From: Glomus cerebriforme
Taxonomy: Eukaryota; Glomeromycota; Glomeromycetes; Glomerales; Glomeraceae
Direction: 5' to 3'
Assembly (NCBI GenBank): GCA_003550305.1
Contig: QKYT01000126.1
Coordinates: forward strand, 144,859 to 208,858
DNA: 64,000 nucleotides
Part shown: one piece after another, positions 33,941-48,229 of the stretch
Numbering within the stretch: the stretch's first letter is position 1
How the letters are laid out: every line of letters starts with the position of its first letter
The notes under the pieces: generated by a model
Databases searched by the model: none
The model's input: the letters and a program-made list of their open reading frames with translations, nothing else
Told to the model about the DNA's origin: nothing
Program-made: the position numbers and the translations under genes

Positions 33941-35362
33941 TTTATTTAAGTTTGTACTTTTGGTTGAATATTTAAAAAACAAATAGCAGAAAAAATTAAT
34001 AATGAAGTTTATAAAACCCTTCAGGTAAGAATTAAAAAAATGCTTAAACAAATTTAAAAAAAAACATATTTTATGCAGAAAAGACTAAATAATTACTTCT
34101 TTTGATCATATGAAAAGAAAGTATCTTAATTATTATGATTTGAGACATCCTGAGTCTTAAACTTCTTTCAGAAAAGATAATATTGAAAGAACAAATCAAA
34201 TATCTTATGAATGCCTGAAACTTTTAGCCAAATTTCTAATGAGAATACAACTAAATTCAAATTTGCATCCTTTAATAGTGAATATTACATTCTTTGGAAC
34301 AAGTAGTACAATGTGTATTCAACACATGCCTAGTGCTAGTGAACAAACAGTTAGTAATATCAAGGATACAGAATATGAAGACGTTACAGTTAGTAATGGA
34401 TGCAGAAGTTGTACTAACAGAGGATCAATTGGATCATTGCAATCATGCTTTGGGAAATTGTGTAGAATCAGTTTTCTGGGAAGTGATGTATAAAGAACTG
34501 AAATCCCATCAGAAGAATGTTATTTCATATACGCGCATTCTTATTCTACCCAAGAAATATCAACTATTAATGAGAAGGAACCAATTAGCAACAATATATC
34601 TTCTTTAATTAATACATTTGAAATAAATCTGATCGATTGGTTATAAGATTCTATTATGAGAATTTGGTTTCAACCACATAAGGGATATTGACTTTGAAAT
34701 AATTTTTTTAGATTGTTATGAACCCGTTTTTCTAGTCTAATATTGTGGCCACTTGGGAATCTTAAAGAATTGTCAAAATACTTAAAAAAAGGAAAGATCG
34801 GTTGGGATTGTTCATAGAGAATGGAATTGTATATAAACATGCCGTATTGAAAAATTTCTTTGTACTCGGTTTCCAGATATATATGTTGGAAAAAACTAGA
34901 ATCCAAGTAGTAGGGAGTTAAGGGGTTTAGATGAATTCTTCTCTATCTGAGAGGTGTGTGCTTTTATAGGATCTTCAACTAATATAGTATGTTCTTTGGA
35001 GACGGGTATACGTAATTGTTATTTTGAAACATGCATCCAAGAAAGTAGGGTGACATATTTTGCCATGTGAATTACGTAATAAACACCTTACGAAATAATG
35101 ATGTAAAACGTCTGTCATTAAGATATCATAAAATATTTTAGAATACTTTAATTTTTTTTTAAATATAACCCTAGATTTTTCAATTTTTTTTTTCACCTGA
35201 AGAAAAAAGCGATCGATTAAATATTTATGATTAACATTGCATAAATTTTCTGTAAGATTCATTAATAACTAGTTCTTTTACTCCCACCACAAATAAATAA
35301 TCATCTACCGCAGCATCTGTACCGTCAAATTAATTAAATTCTATTCGTTATTGACTTGTGGG
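33941..35362. other. Region with possible coding remnants, no intact gene
   Basis: A/T-rich sequence between copy B and the kinase gene. Two overlapping plus-strand frames at 34239-34608 read well over about 85-100 codons (for example DHCNHALGNCVESVFWEVMY in one frame), which suggests an old frameshifted coding remnant. No family was recognised. Nothing else is clear. Confidence 0.4.
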
Positions 35363-36921
<1,559 letters not shown>

Positions 36922-37214
36922 AAAGCGAGAGGGTAAATAGCGGAAATTTAATCTATTGTTATATAATTTTTCGTTTTATTATTTATCTCCTTAATATTTT
37001 GTATTTTTAATTAATTATATTGTCTAATTTAAATTTTTTATAATAAACAAATATTAAATAAAATTATAATGACAAGAATGATAGTAGGTTGTTCAAATAA
37101 AAAAGGCCAAAGTCTATGATGAAGATAATTAATATGTACAGTATTAGAAAAAAAAATAATGATGATTGATTAATAAAAACTAGGAGTGTGATAAAAAAGA
37201 AATTAAAGTTTTGT

Positions 37215-38865
37215 TTAATAATTTGTTGATGAAGCAGCATTTAATGCTTGAGTATCCGGAATGTTATATGGTTCGTAACTTCGTCCATTAGTAGTTGTAT
37301 TTGTTGTAGCAGTTGTTGGTACTGTCGTTGTAATCGTTATAAATAATGTGATTTAAAAAAAAATTCCAATGATTTAACTTATTTCTTACCATTATCAAGT
37401 CCCGGTCCATTTGGTACAACACCTAAAAATTAAAGTATAAATTACATATATATCATCAATAATACGCGTAATTCCGTACTGAAAAAAAACTGTCATATAA
37501 GATTAATTTCCCCTTCAAAAATTATAGTTTGGATTTAAAAGCACGGGTTAAGAACATTAAATCGACATATTTCAAGCGACTATATTTAACTATGCCACCT
37601 AAATATTTTTCTTATGTTTCCATGCAAATATTTGATTTATTTTGTATAAACTTTAAATTTAACAAACGTATTTCCATTTCTTCCTTGATTTTATGAAAGA
37701 TTTCTACTTAAAAAAAAAATTGCTTATATATTACATATTTTGTACCTCAAATAATTTCTTTACATTTTTTGTACCCCAATATTAGAAGTTGCGGTAGGAA
37801 TATTTACTTCATTTGCAAAATATTTTTCCATGGAACTCATTAGCCAACTATTAGATTGAATACCTGATTTTTTTTGACATTATCTATTAATTAATTATAT
37901 TCCATGGAAAATTCGAGGCAACTAAAAATGTTGAGGTACGATATTTAAATATTAAAATTTGAAAAATGCTTACATGGAAAGAAAGTTCCTAATTTGGCTG
38001 CTCTATTTATCCAACCTGAATAAATTTTTAAAACAATCAATTAGAAATTAAACGTGTATGGTACTTTACGAACCTTTTAGAACCTTTTAAATAAAAACTT
38101 ACTCGGCGCAGGTTTGCCAACTAGTTGCTCACACAATTCGCTCGAGAAATGATTGCAATTTCTAAAATTTGTAAAATAGTATTAGAATCAAATTCATCGG
38201 ATTTTTCAATTTCAGAATACACACCTTGTTAATAAGTTATAACTGTTTCCACGCCATGCACGCGATAATTCATCAATAACATTTTTTATTTCTTCCTTAT
38301 CCATTGTCGTATATCCCATTGTAATGGATTCCCTAAAAAAGAAAATTTTTAAGCGATTTACTAAAGAATTTCGCCGAAAAAAAAAAGGGGGTTGAGACTT
38401 ACTTGAAGGTTACGTTTGGTGGACCTTGTTTAGGTCTTGTGACAAAAACTCCAGTATAATCAGAATCATGACCTCCAAAATTGTATTCTTTAAAATGAAA
38501 TTCAATTAATTCCTAATTCGATTAAAAAAAAACGTTAGCTATTGAATTACCTCTTCCTAGAATTTCTACACTAGAATGAAATATTCCAACACCCAATCTA
38601 TAACAAATATCCGTAATTCTTCCCCTTGGTAACTAAAAAAAGATATTGCAAATTAGTAAAAATTTTTATATTTGACGAATTTAAACATTAACTCACCATA
38701 TCATATACATTTAAATATACCTATATTACGAAAAAAGTAAAAGTTAGAAAATAACTCGATGTATAAAAGGTAACGCAGTAAATAAAATACCGTAATGTAT
38801 TGTTCTTTGCATAATGGAATTTCACTAGGATCTACTGTAGAACTATTTGTTATTTGAGAACTCAT
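37215..38865 (-). CDS. DeSI/PPPDE-family cysteine isopeptidase
   Basis: Nine exons (38865-38791, 38720-38697, 38632-38551, 38487-38403, 38332-38225, 38161-38103, 38015-37974, 37422-37390, 37321-37215) join in frame to 204 aa. The PPPDE core is clear: VYLNVYDMLPR, YRLGVGIFHSSVEILGREYN with the catalytic His at ~52, FGGHDSDYTGVF, and TRNCNHFSSELCEQLVGKP with the catalytic Cys at ~127. PGWINRAAKLG-type sequence follows (here SWINRAAKLG). The tail is Thr/Asn-rich. Family members remove SUMO or ubiquitin-like proteins and also act as de-palmitoylases; the substrate is unknown. Exon 2 is only 24 nt. Intron 7 is long for this region (551 bases). Confidence 0.9.
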
Positions 38866-39238
38866 TTTAATAAAAAATCTTGTTTTAAAAAATAGGGATT
38901 AAGGAAGAGGAGGGAGAAAGTTATAAATTCACTTAGATATGGTTTACCATTTATATGATAACCTTATCGGTTATTAGTTAAAATCTTATTTAGGAATAGA
39001 TCGTAGTAAAATGCACATAATAATGATTGCCCAACTTGTAGTGGTGAACTCGCGCGCAGCAATGTAAAAGCAAAAGCAATTAAAAAACTTTTGTGATCGA
39101 TTTGGAAATCACGAACATTATTAAACGTGGTCGAAGAATAATATGATGTCAATGCGATTGGTTCTCTGTTGGAATACTGTTCAAGCATGCCGATCGTTCA
39201 TTTATTCTATTCTTCGGGTTAGCTTCATTAATTAAAGA
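38866..39238. promoter_or_regulatory. Divergent promoter region DeSI / AUH
   Basis: Region between the DeSI start codon on the minus strand and the upstream reading frame of the AUH-like gene on the plus strand. A minus-strand open frame at 38964-39188 lies here but has no family features. No named site was recognised. Confidence 0.4.
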
Positions 39239-39523
39239 ATGTTTGTAGAACCAATCAACCATATGGTTTTCACAAAATCTTCTTATGTAATACAATATAA
39301 TGCGGCAGTTCAAGATAGTTATGCTTGGAGAATCAAAGGAGGTAAGTTTCAGCTTGTTTTTTACTTTTAATTATACCCAAAAAAAAGCAAGCAAAAAACT
39401 ATAAGTAACCTAAAATCTAGGTTTAACCATTACACTACATTCTACAGATCAGATATTTTACTTAGAATTTCGTGTAACAAGTACATCAATTCTATTGACA
39501 GTACATCGTTTCTTTCGAATAAA

Positions 39524-39527
<4 letters not shown>
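39239..39527 (+). CDS. Possible 60-aa upstream reading frame overlapping the AUH start (ATGA)
   Basis: An ATG at 39239 opens a frame that runs to a strong donor (GGAG|GTAAGT, exon end 39341). A good acceptor, TTCTACAG, starts a second exon at 39448. The join is in frame and encodes 60 aa, ending in a TGA at 39525-39527 that overlaps the AUH ATG (39524-39526) as ATGA. It could be a regulatory upstream ORF in a spliced 5-prime leader, or a short second cistron. The protein has no recognised family. It may also be coincidence. Confidence 0.35.
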
Positions 39528-41285
<1,758 letters not shown>

Positions 41286-42879
41286 CATAAATTAGTATGA
41301 TACGCAAAGATTTAATGAGATATTTTCTCTTTTTGGTCTATTTTCTTTCTTGATCAATTAAGTATTTATTAAAACTTTTAAAAAACTCAAGAAAATTATG
41401 ATTGTTATATGACGGATCACAGAGAGAATAAATTTGTTAGTCAACCTTTATATATGAAAAATGAAAATGAATTTATTAGTCAGGCTAAGCATAGTTTCCT
41501 CTATAACTGTTGGATCTTCTATTTTATTGATAAGCATGTCATACATCCAAGTTACAACCGGGCTGCAGATAGTGAAATTGTAAATATTACAACCAATTCC
41601 AATGATTAACCGGATGGTACAACCAATTTATCATTAAGTTGGCAAAAGCGGTTAGTAAAATTTAACCGGTTCCGACTTCCTGCTTCTTAACACAATGCAT
41701 ATTCCAAATTTCATTAAGAAGTGGCTGAATAACGTTATTAACTTTGGTTACACTTTCAAACAAATAAATTGCACGTTTTTTTCAAGATCTACATTTCATC
41801 GTCATGTGCAGCCATTTATACAAAGAAAATTCTTCAACAAAGAGAAAACGAATTTACGAATATTTTTATAATAAAATATACAGGAATATAACAGGTCTAC
41901 TTATGTTTATTTATTTAAATTTCTTATATATATCACCGTGATGGTTTAATCAAATAATAGCAAAAATGGACAAATTTAAAAATAACTTAAACCAGGATAT
42001 GTTTTATATTCATCGAACGCAGAAAAATCATTAAAAGAAAACAAAGAGACGCGATAGTAGATTTCATTGAAAAAAAACGGAAAGTATACATATACTATAT
42101 GGCTCTTGAATTATTGTCATCAAAAATGGCATAATAATTTTGAGATGTGATTAAGTATTTATATCACATCATCTTTAGGAAAAAAAACCAAACATGGGAT
42201 GGTGTGATAGGTAATAATAATTGACCTTTTTTTATGAACCCCGTTATATTATTAGCAGCAGGGGGGGACAGCAGACCCTTCTTGGAGAGTGATATTGAGT
42301 CTCCAAGAGCTCAGCAACCATGTTGCAATTATAGTTAAGTTCATATTTGTACAAAACAGTTGTTGATTATCAGTTAAAGTGTTGTCCAAAGACCCAAAAT
42401 ATTGTCGTATTAGTCGAACATTTTGCCAAATAAGTAAAATTTCTCAATTTTAACAAGTTTAAAATCGCGTGAATTTAATATTCTCTTTATTTAAAAAAAA
42501 TTTGGATTGACCCAAAGGTCAAATCACATTAATAAAGTTAAGCCGTTATGAAAGTCTAACTGCGCCACATGCAGACTCCTAGAGCTTTCGGTCTTTTATT
42601 GTGACTAAAAAAAATCAAATCATATGGAATATATGGAATATAAAATCAAAGGACCATTCTTCTCATTCTCATCAACTATATTGCTTTGGACGATTGAAAT
42701 CTGAGAGCCTGATATAGAGCCGTATGGGTAACAGGAGTTTAATAGAATTGGTTTTTTGCGAATATTTCGGAATCACAAATATAAAAATGTAAATTGCACG
42801 TGATCCGTGAAACATCGCATCTTTGTTAATATAATTCTTTATCAAACCTTTAAATCTGCGAAAAATTAAATACATTTAA
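41286..42879. other. Intergenic region, no gene recognised
   Basis: A/T-rich sequence following the AUH-like gene. One perfect 8-bp inverted repeat lies at 42281-42307 next to a run of G. Open frames at 41409-41609 and 42672-42875 have no family features. Confidence 0.5.
42281..42307. repeat. Short perfect hairpin
   Basis: CTTGGAGA at 42281-42288 pairs exactly with TCTCCAAG at 42300-42307 across an 11-base loop. It follows a seven-G run. No T run follows it and no function can be assigned. Confidence 0.5.
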
Positions 42880-42906
42880 ATATCGTCTCGTTCTAATAAT
42901 CCATTT

Positions 42907-43730
42907 ATGATTTTCATACCTCTTGGGCAAGCCTGCAGAATTCTTCAAGGCGTGCTGGAATATCAAACAATGGAAATATTCCTTTCAAGATACAAACCAG
43001 ATTTTCCTTTAGATAGGTATCAAGGCATCAATTTTCATCAATTCAATAAATATGTCCTGGATTCTGCAAGATATATTCAAAGATTTCCTCTAAATCCTTA
43101 CAATCTTCTGCATCTAAATTTGTTACAAGACTCCAGTACTTTCTATATAAGTTGGAATGAATCTATGTATCTCTGGTGACCATCCAGTTTTAAAAGTACG
43201 GTACTTTCCATATTATTTAGAGTTGCATTAATATTTTCTTGACTCATTCAACCCATAACTTTGGCAATAAAATATCCATTATAATTTTTTCATGTTATAG
43301 AAATATATATTTAATTTCCTTTCAGGTTTGATTCGAAATTGTAAATTACATATACTATGTAATATGATCACGATCATGAACCTTTTTTATCTTCTCCAAA
43401 GGGCTTTTGCATTCTGTTGCTGAATTATGTGAGGAGATTTCCTTTCCAAGCAGTGTTTCCTTATGGGTTTCATAAATTTCTAGTAATATGCTTTGGCTTA
43501 TCAAATTCTTCTCTGATCCATACTTTCCATCTTTGATTAAAAATATCCGAGATTTCCATTTGCTTTAAAATCCTGTATTTAACGTGCCTCCAGCAAGATA
43601 ATCTGAAACCTCCTTTCCTATAGCTTTAATGTACATACATGCTGGATCATCATTTCTGATCTGTACTGGCTTTCGAAACATACCATTACTTATCATTGAT
43701 TTCATCCTATTTTTATCATTTAAAAATTTT
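42907..43730 (-). pseudogene. Decayed protein-coding gene, family not recognised
   Basis: Two long minus-strand stretches read almost open. From about 43730 to 43400: NDKNRMKSMISNGMFRKPVQ, ACMYIKAIGKEVSDYLAGG, then one stop, then GKYGSEKNLISQSILLEIYE and THKETLLGKEISSH. From about 43150 to 42910: YRKYWSLVTNLDAEDCKDLE, EIFEYILQNPGHIY, two stops, then YLKENLVCILKGIFPLFDIP and ARLEEFCRLAQEV. The composition is protein-like and charged residues alternate as in helices. In-frame stops and lack of a clear start show it is broken, or a spliced gene that I cannot reconstruct. Confidence 0.45.
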
Positions 43731-44459
43731 AATTATGTTAAAAATGAAAAAAAAAAACTCCAATTAAAATTTCAATATTGATCACTTTTTTAATTAAAAA
43801 GGATCACCCGAATCTAATAAAACAATTATTAAAAAAGAAAATTAACGAAAGTAAAGCCTGACTTCAATCTATTCTTCTGATTTTATCAACTTTTAGAAGA
43901 ACCGTAGAAACAAAAGATAAAAGAAAATATTGTTAATATGAAAATAATGTAAAGAAATTCTTAAATGCCAAAATCCCAACTTACTATTCCATTTCAAATC
44001 TATAATTTTATGATTTATTAGAACCGTTCTATACATACATTAAAAAAGAGAGAGAAACAGAGAAAAAAACTCCTTCCAAAAAACAAGCACGAAGTTTACC
44101 TGTAGCCTCCAAAATCATCCAGAATTCAAAATAAAATCATCGTCCTATTAAATAGAACAGTTTCTATATACATGAAAAAAGAAAAGATTGAAAAAATAAA
44201 ATTAAAGAAACTTACTTAAAATCATTCTTAATTTAATGAAAGCACTTACCCATGTCCCATGTCTCAACTTGAATTTAAAACCATTCCTAAAACTATTCAC
44301 ACATTTTTTTTCATATAAAACTTCACAGATAAAGCCTAAAAGAGAAAAATACCAAGTGATAGACATGCACAATGTCGATCATTATTTGAACTACATATAT
44401 CTACATTGAACTTTGACTGCTTCATTCAATTATCATAATTGTCGAGTTTCCTAAATATA
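43731..44459. other. Intergenic region upstream of the XRN-like gene
   Basis: Very A-rich sequence with purine runs. On the minus strand a possible donor (GGCTACAG followed by GTAAAC near 44100) hints that the decayed gene at 42907-43730 may once have had upstream exons. Nothing definite. Confidence 0.4.
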
Positions 44460-46706
44460 ATGGGTGTACCAGGCTTCTTTAAATGGTTATCTTTACGTTA
44501 TCCTCATATTATAGAAACAGTCAAAAAAACACCTCGAAGTAAAACAGACTTCTTATATTTAGATATCAATGCTTTATTTCATGTTGCAATCCGTAAAAAA
44601 GCCACCTCTAAAAAACATCAGACTCCACGTCGAGTATTAGCAAAAGTATTTAATGAAATGGACACTGCATTCAACATTTGTGAACCACAAATACTTGTAT
44701 ATATAGCTATGGATGGTGTTGCTCCTAGAGCAAAAATGAACGAACAAAGATCAAGAAGATATTTGGTTCAGGACAATCATATATCAGATCAAGTACCTTC
44801 TGATTCAAACAATGTTTCATCAAGTGAATCTTCAGACGATAATTCAAAAAATGGGAAAGGCTCAGGATTTTTTGTTCCAGTTGATTCTGTTTCTATATCA
44901 GCAGGAACATCTTTTATGCAGTCAGCAAATGAGGCCATTAAATATTACATTTATCAGCGTTTAAATGGCAAAAAATATAGAAATCTTCAAATAATATTCA
45001 ATGATTCGAATGTAGCAGGCGAAGGGGAACACAAGATATTTCAATTTTTAAATGCACAACGTAAACAACCAGGCTATAAACGAAAATTTCGGCATACAGT
45101 TTGCGGAGGAGATGCCGATTTTATCATGTATGCTTTGCTAACACATGAACCTAACCTGCGTATTTTACGACCAGGAACCAACGGCAAAGATGTTGTACTT
45201 AATATAAATAAACTTCGTAAACATATTGTGCATGATATGGTAGTACCTCAATTAACTGCAGAGATTGACGAGGAAAATATAATTGAAGATTTTGTATGTA
45301 TTGTAAACTTACTTGGTAACGATTTTTTACCAAGAATAACTTATTTACGTGAAACGCGAGTAGATCTCTTATTTCAAGCATACCAAAATTATTTCAATGA
45401 ATCTCGCACTTATATCATCAGAAAAGGAGGTTTTATCAACATAGAACGATTTCTCAGGTTTATTAAGTTTTTAGGAGAAGGAATGTATATGTCAAATTTA
45501 AGCTTTGCTTCGGTAGGAAACATAAATAGCGAAGTTGCAATAAGGGCTAATGATTATGTAAAGACAATTTGTTGGACTTTACAATATTATTCTGGTGATT
45601 GTCCAAGTTGGAAATTCTATTATTCTCATCATAAATCGCCATCTATTCAAGATATATTAAATTATGTGCATGCAGAAGATTTTGATCAAACATTTAAAGA
45701 GGATACTCCGATGCGTCCGTTCGAACAATTAATGTGTATTATCCCTCCAGTATGCAATTACCTTTTACCCGAACCTTTCCGTGGATTACTCACGGACCCA
45801 GAGTCACCAATAATAGAGTATTATCCAAAGAATTTTAACTGCTCGAATTCTAAAGCTATCTTGCCATTTGTCGATGAGAAGGTTTTATCACAAGCAATGG
45901 CACCACAATATTCTTTATTAAACTCGGAAGATGCATGTAGAGATCGTGCTAATGGAGTTGTACAAATTTTTGCAGGACGAGAATCGCCTACCTATGCAAC
46001 AATTTATTCTCTTTGTATGGCAAAAGACGGAAAATTTGTTTTTCCTGCAAAATCGGATTTCTTTGGACAATTATTTCATGATGGACAAATGCGGATTTCA
46101 GTTGATTCACCGATTAACGAATGGAACAAAATTTATCCTAATTCAGTAGTTAATGCCAAATATAAGTTACCAAATGTTCCTAAAAATTCATCGTTCAAGG
46201 ATAAGAAATCTTTACTTCTTACTAATATTACACATGCAACGCAATCTTCAACCAATAAATATGAAGAGCTTCTCAATTACCAATCGTCATCTTCATTGTG
46301 TTCCAATAAGAATGAGCTAAAATCTAAAATTATTTCATCAATCCCAGAAGAACAATCAAATGCAAGGTTTTTGACAACCCAATTTAAGGTAGCAAATACT
46401 GAAGCTCAATTACAGCCGAGATCTACTTCTGTCTATTTAATACCTCAACATCGCAACTATGGAACTGTTCCAAATTCTATAACTAATACTTCAAGACCAC
46501 AAACACTTGTGGATCTTTTAGGCCTTTCAGAAAGTCATAGAGGAAACGTGATACCTCAAGCAAAAGGTCAAAATAGGATGCTCCCGACAGAATTTGTTGC
46601 AGACGGAAGATATGTCGCTAATCGAGACCAAACAAATGAGAGATCAAATAATCAAGGAGGACAATTTAATTATTTCAATAATGCAAATTATTACCGAAAA
46701 TATTGA
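44460..46706 (+). CDS. Short intronless 5-prime to 3-prime exoribonuclease, XRN family
   Basis: Single exon, 748 aa from the ATG at 44460. The N-terminal XRN nuclease domain is complete: MGVPGFFKWLSLRYP, FLYLDINALFHVA (Asp35), VYIAMDGVAPRAKMNEQRSR (Asp85), SAGTSFM, FNDSNVAGEGEHKIFQFL, CGGDADFIMYALLTHEPN, LLGNDFLPR. The middle XRN_M segment is recognisable (PFEQLMCIIPPVCNYLLPE). The C-terminal 170 residues are Asn- and Ser-rich. Length is well below nuclear Rat1 (about 1000) and Xrn1 (about 1500). A low-complexity Ser/Asp insert lies at ~115-140. The enzyme would degrade 5-prime-monophosphate RNA processively. No introns in an intron-rich neighbourhood suggests a retrocopy or an old intron-poor paralog. 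No disabling change was seen. Confidence 0.85.
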   Translation: MGVPGFFKWLSLRYPHIIETVKKTPRSKTDFLYLDINALFHVAIRKKATSKKHQTPRRVLAKVFNEMDTAFNICEPQILVYIAMDGVAPRAKMNEQRSRRYLVQDNHISDQVPSDSNNVSSSESSDDNSKNGKGSGFFVPVDSVSISAGTSFMQSANEAIKYYIYQRLNGKKYRNLQIIFNDSNVAGEGEHKIFQFLNAQRKQPGYKRKFRHTVCGGDADFIMYALLTHEPNLRILRPGTNGKDVVLNINKLRKHIVHDMVVPQLTAEIDEENIIEDFVCIVNLLGNDFLPRITYLRETRVDLLFQAYQNYFNESRTYIIRKGGFINIERFLRFIKFLGEGMYMSNLSFASVGNINSEVAIRANDYVKTICWTLQYYSGDCPSWKFYYSHHKSPSIQDILNYVHAEDFDQTFKEDTPMRPFEQLMCIIPPVCNYLLPEPFRGLLTDPESPIIEYYPKNFNCSNSKAILPFVDEKVLSQAMAPQYSLLNSEDACRDRANGVVQIFAGRESPTYATIYSLCMAKDGKFVFPAKSDFFGQLFHDGQMRISVDSPINEWNKIYPNSVVNAKYKLPNVPKNSSFKDKKSLLLTNITHATQSSTNKYEELLNYQSSSSLCSNKNELKSKIISSIPEEQSNARFLTTQFKVANTEAQLQPRSTSVYLIPQHRNYGTVPNSITNTSRPQTLVDLLGLSESHRGNVIPQAKGQNRMLPTEFVADGRYVANRDQTNERSNNQGGQFNYFNNANYYRKY

Positions 46707-46837
46707 TCGAATGTCATTTTTATTTTCATCAAGAACAAATTAATTTTTATGATTTTTTAAGAATTTATACTACATTATATTATATAATTAAATACTAATA
46801 ATTGTAAAGAATTTTAAATCTAAATTCATGTAATGAT

Positions 46838-47131
46838 TTATTTTCTAATACTTTGATTATTTTCATGAATTTTACATTTTTTACTTGTATTAAACCCTTT
46901 AAAGATATCATCTCTAATTTCTTTTTCCACGGTTTTCCAGGATTTTAAGAATGCTAGATCTTGCCATCCCCATTTTATTAGCATATCTACTTTTTCTTTA
47001 TCGGTTTCACGATGTATCTCAAAAATTTCACGTAGATTGTGATGAACTTTTGGATAAAGATATTTAAAAGGAAATGATGATGATCGGAGATATCGAAGTG
47101 CTTGACGATAAAGAGATGTTGAAGACATCAT
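46838..47131 (-). CDS. LYR-motif protein (LYRM family)
   Basis: Single exon, 97 aa. The LYR motif lies at residues 7-9 (SLYRQALRYL), followed by a helical domain: YLYPKVHHNLREIFEIHRE, TDKEKVDMLIKWGWQDLAFL, KSWKTVEKEI. LYR proteins are small mitochondrial factors that bind acyl-carrier protein and help assemble respiratory complexes or Fe-S proteins. Which of the LYRM subgroups it belongs to is not clear. It is convergent with the XRN-like gene (131 bases) and divergent from PPIL3 (146 bases). Confidence 0.8.
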   Translation of the reverse strand: MMSSTSLYRQALRYLRSSSFPFKYLYPKVHHNLREIFEIHRETDKEKVDMLIKWGWQDLAFLKSWKTVEKEIRDDIFKGFNTSKKCKIHENNQSIRK

Positions 47132-47277
47132 GCGTACCGTGCGAAATTGGGTATTAGTTGCTCATATTGTACAAAAATTTGATCAGCAGATTTGATTGGT
47201 TGATATATGTAACACAATCTATTTTTTTCTGTAAAAGCCGTTTTCAACTTTATCTTTTTTTGTATATAATCGATTCA
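47132..47277. promoter_or_regulatory. Shared divergent promoter LYR protein / PPIL3
   Basis: 146 bases lie between the two start codons on opposite strands. No named site was recognised. Confidence 0.45.
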
Positions 47278-48229
47278 ATGGTATTTTGATTTACATTTCA
47301 GTTACTTAAGTAAACTATTATTAACCACCTTGTTAATTATAATTTAACATGTTTATTAGTCAGTGACACTTCATACAGATCTCGGAGATCTTAAAATTGA
47401 AGTATTTTGTGAAGCAGTACCAAAAACTGCTGAGGTTAGAATAGTGGTTGTTTCTAACAAGAATCTTTTTCATTTTAAATCGGTTAATTTTATTGCATTC
47501 CCTATTATGATAGAATTTTTTAGCATTATGTGCGAGCGGATATTATGACAACAATTTATTTCACAGGTTAGTATTAAGTAAAATGAGAAATTAAACACAT
47601 TCTTATTGTAATTCACTAACGAATTATGCGGATGAAATCCAAAATAGAAATATCAAAGGATTTATAGTACAGGTAAAAATAAATTTAAAAATTCAATATA
47701 TATTAATTATATGATCGTACTAAACTAATAATCTCAAATAAAGACAGGAGATCCTACAGGAACTGGTAAAGGTGGAACTTCAATTTGGGGAAAGAAATTT
47801 GAAGATGAAATCAAATCTTCATTAAAGGTAAAATATGTTATACTTAACATTTTATTTTTTATCACTTTAATAGCTTATTATTTATTCATATATATTTTAA
47901 CAGCATAATACACGAGGTATAGTTTCTATGGCAAATAATGGACCTGATACAAATGCATCACAATTTTTTATAACATATGCTAAATTAGCTAATTTAGATA
48001 CAAAGTACACAGTATTTGGAAAGTAGGTATATTTTTGTTAAACATTTGTTTCCTTTCATATGTGACATTCAAAATTATTTATTTCTATCTAAGGGTTATT
48101 GATGGATCGGATACAACATTAGATGCCATTGAGAAAGTACCTGTTGATGAGAAATATAGGCCTATTCAAGATATTAGAATTAAATCTGTTACAATTCATG
48201 CAAATCCTCTTGCTGAAAAAGATTATTAA
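47278..48229 (+). CDS. PPIL3: Cyclophilin, PPIL3 type
   Basis: Seven exons: 47278-47280 (ATG only), 47360-47434, 47514-47566, 47648-47672, 47744-47827, 47904-48022, 48094-48229, giving 164 aa. It is a single-domain cyclophilin: [91 protein letters not shown]. The [12 protein letters not shown] segment and the short length match PPIL3, a spliceosome-associated peptidyl-prolyl isomerase. The first coding exon is only the start codon, followed by GTATTT, and exon 4 is 25 nt. This is the second spliceosomal-type cyclophilin in the window. Confidence 0.93.

Noticed and set aside
38964..39188. 74-aa minus-strand open frame between DeSI and AUH
   Set aside because: It has an ATG but no recognisable domain, overlaps the expected promoter region and has no splice or family support.
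44439..44459. Seven-residue extension of the XRN-like protein
   Set aside because: It starts with TTG. The ATG at 44460 gives the invariant MGVPGFF start of XRN enzymes.
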